Assembly: GCA_021780275.1 (NCBI GenBank)
Contig: JAJXZC010000172.1
Coordinates: 1-7,095, forward strand
Origin: Pseudomonadota bacterium
GTDB taxonomy: Bacteria; Pseudomonadota; Alphaproteobacteria; Parvibaculales; Parvibaculaceae
Reading direction: 5' to 3'
DNA: 7,095 nt
The notes beneath the pieces were generated by a model. It worked only from the letters and a program-made list of their open reading frames with translations, was not told the origin of the DNA and did no database searches. Position numbers and translations under genes: made by a program. Positions 5,466 to 7,095 of the stretch are shown here, in pieces. Within the stretch, counting starts at the first letter, position 1. Each line of letters opens with the position of its first letter.

Positions 5466-7095
5466 TTACGAACACCCCGTGGTCGCGCCGCAGGTGTCGC
5501 ACTTCAAGCATGTCCCGTTGCGAACCAAGGTGAAGTTGTTGCATTCGGGGCAGGCTTCGCCGGTATAGCCTTTCATCCGCGCCTCGCTGCGCCGGTCGGC
5601 AACGCTCGTCTGTTCGGTGGCGACAGACCAGTCGAGCGCGTCGAGTTCGGCCTCGATCTCGTTTTCAAGATTCTTTTTCAGCGCCGTCGCCGGCGCGCCG
5701 CCGGCCGATTGCACCAGCATCAGCTTGTCGGCCTTGTTGCGCACGAAGCCCTTCGAGACATAGCGCGAGCTTTCCGGCGCGCGGCTCTGCGCCTCGCCCT
5801 TGCCGATCACGTCATGGCCGATGTCGCTCTGGTCGATATGGGCGAGATCGTTGCGGCCGAGATAGGAGATGGCGAGTTCGCGGAACACATAGTCGATGAT
5901 CGAGGTCGCGTTCTTGATCGCGTCATTGCCCTGCACGAGGCCCGCCGGCTCGAAGCGGGTGAAGGTGAAGGCATCGACATATTCTTCCAGCGGCACGCCA
6001 TATTGCAGGCCGACCGAGATGGCGATGGCGAAATTGTTCATCAGCGAGCGGAAGGCGGCGCCTTCCTTATGCATGTCGATGAAGATTTCGCCGAGCCTTC
6101 CGTCGGCATATTCGCCGGTGCGCAGATAGACCTTGTGGCCGCCGACGACCGCCTTCTGCGTATAGCCCTTGCGCCGGTCGGGCAGGCGCTCGCGCTCGCG
6201 CAGCCGCTCGACCCGCTCGACGATGCGCTCGACGATCTTTTCCGCGACGGCGGTGGCGCGGGCCGGGACGTTGGCGGCGACGAGCGCCTCGACGGCCTCG
6301 TCCTCGTCTTCCTCCTCGTCGGCGATCAACTGGCTGTTCAGCGGCTGCGAAAGCTTCGAGCCGTCGCGATAGAGCGCATTGGCCTTCAGCGCCAGGCGCC
6401 AGGAGAGCATGTAAGCCTCCTTGCAATCCTCGACGGTGGCGTCGCTCGGCATGTTGATCGTCTTCGAGATCGCGCCGGTGATGAAGGGCTGCGCCGCCGC
6501 CATCATGCGGATATGGCTCTCGACCGAGAGGTAGCGCTTGCCGATCCGCCCGCAGGGATTGGCGCAATCGAAGACCGGATAATGCTCCGGCTTCAGATGC
6601 GGCGCGCCTTCGACCGTCATCGCGCCGCAGACATGCAGATTGGCGGCTTCGATATCGGCCTTGGAGAAGCCGAGGAAGGTCAAAAGATCGAAGCTCGGAT
6701 CGTCGAGCTTTTCTTCCGGCACATGCAGGGCGTTGACCAGGAAGTCGGCGCCGAGCGTCCATTTGTTGAAGACGAATTTGATGTCGAAGGCCGAGGCCAG
6801 GGCCTTTTCCACCGCCTCGATCTTGGCGTCGGTGAAGCCCTTGGCCTTGAGGCTCGTCGGATTGATCGCCGGCGCTTGGCGCAGCGACGCATGGCCGACG
6901 GCATAGACCTCGATCTCGGCAATTTCGGATTCGCGATAGCCGAGCGCACGCAGGCCTTCCGGCACGGCGCGGTTGATGATCTTGAAATAGCCGCCGCCGG
7001 CGAGCTTCTTGAATTTCACCAGCGCGAAGTCGGGCTCGATGCCGGTGGTGTCGCAATCCATCACCAGCCCGATGGTGCCGGTCGGCGCCACCACG
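5466..7095 (-). CDS. nrdJ: Adenosylcobalamin-dependent (class II) ribonucleotide reductase, C-terminal part
   Basis: The gene runs off the right edge; 543 codons are visible to the TAA at 5466-5468. The apparent GTG start at 7094 is only an internal valine in [21 protein letters not shown]. Class II RNRs reduce ribonucleotides to deoxyribonucleotides in the cytosol using coenzyme B12, independent of oxygen. Visible pieces, numbered from that valine: the end of the catalytic barrel with [16 protein letters not shown] (209-224) and the [17 protein letters not shown] stretch (236-252); an acidic then Arg/Glu-rich linker (about 259-308); a TSCPD-type domain (about 311-412, [20 protein letters not shown]); and a C-terminal Cys cluster with CPEC (515-518), CLKCDTC (529-535) and a final C541, a zinc-ribbon/redox tail that delivers reducing equivalents from thioredoxin. 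This layout fits the long (about 1,200-residue) alphaproteobacterial NrdJ. A cobalamin riboswitch, if present, would lie outside the window. GC is high and typical of the chromosome. Confidence 0.96.
   Translation of the reverse strand, partial: VVAPTGTIGLVMDCDTTGIEPDFALVKFKKLAGGGYFKIINRAVPEGLRALGYRESEIAEIEVYAVGHASLRQAPAINPTSLKAKGFTDAKIEAVEKALASAFDIKFVFNKWTLGADFLVNALHVPEEKLDDPSFDLLTFLGFSKADIEAANLHVCGAMTVEGAPHLKPEHYPVFDCANPCGRIGKRYLSVESHIRMMAAAQPFITGAISKTINMPSDATVEDCKEAYMLSWRLALKANALYRDGSKLSQPLNSQLIADEEEDEDEAVEALVAANVPARATAVAEKIVERIVERVERLRERERLPDRRKGYTQKAVVGGHKVYLRTGEYADGRLGEIFIDMHKEGAAFRSLMNNFAIAISVGLQYGVPLEEYVDAFTFTRFEPAGLVQGNDAIKNATSIIDYVFRELAISYLGRNDLAHIDQSDIGHDVIGKGEAQSRAPESSRYVSKGFVRNKADKLMLVQSAGGAPATALKKNLENEIEAELDALDWSVATEQTSVADRRSEARMKGYTGEACPECNNFTLVRNGTCLKCDTCGATTGCS

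Noticed and set aside
6169..6372. Ser/Arg-rich plus-strand frame and repetitive CTCG/CTCC tract as a repeat or disordered protein
   Set aside because: It is the reverse strand of the Glu/Arg-rich linker of NrdJ; such a linker is normal in alphaproteobacterial NrdJ.
6067..7056. Minus-strand open frame of 329 codons overlapping nrdJ
   Set aside because: It is a +1/-1 frame shadow of nrdJ, dominated by Arg and Ala, and nrdJ itself is unmistakable.

Overview
The window looks like a chromosomal segment of a GC-rich alphaproteobacterium, possibly of the Hyphomicrobiales. The main reason is the cobalamin-dependent ribonucleotide reductase at the right edge, whose C-terminal sequence is of the alphaproteobacterial NrdJ type, together with strong G/C bias at third codon positions in most genes. 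This taxonomic reading is an inference from remembered family sequences, not from a search.

Layout, left to right. Positions 1-1277 (+) hold the 3' part of an APC-superfamily amino acid permease, closed by a clear intrinsic terminator at 1291-1318. Positions 1470-2063 (+) encode a 197-residue, six-helix membrane protein of unknown function. Convergent to it, 2142-3170 (-) encodes a complete FkbM-family SAM-dependent methyltransferase. Immediately upstream of that gene, at about 3317-3491 (+), lies a truncated second copy of the last third of the membrane protein gene, so the methyltransferase sits between two direct repeats. Positions 3515-5398 (-) hold a 627-residue AAA ATPase fused to a TOPRIM domain, the architecture of OLD-family nucleases. 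It is visibly lower in GC than its surroundings and is preceded by a strong Shine-Dalgarno and a TTG start. Positions 5466-7095 (-) hold the C-terminal 543 codons of nrdJ, running off the right edge.

Interpretation. The permease and nrdJ look like ordinary chromosomal genes. The stretch between them (about 1400-5465) looks like accessory or variable DNA: an orphan membrane protein, a partial duplication, a surface- or metabolite-modifying methyltransferase, and a foreign-looking ATPase/nuclease. The AAA-TOPRIM gene is the best candidate for a defence function (single-gene OLD or Gabija GajA-like), but no GajB-type helicase, reverse transcriptase or other recognised partner is inside the window. 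The AAA gene follows nrdJ on the same strand with 67 bp between them and no visible terminator, so it may be transcribed partly by read-through from nrdJ. No tRNA, rRNA, CRISPR array or intact insertion sequence was seen.
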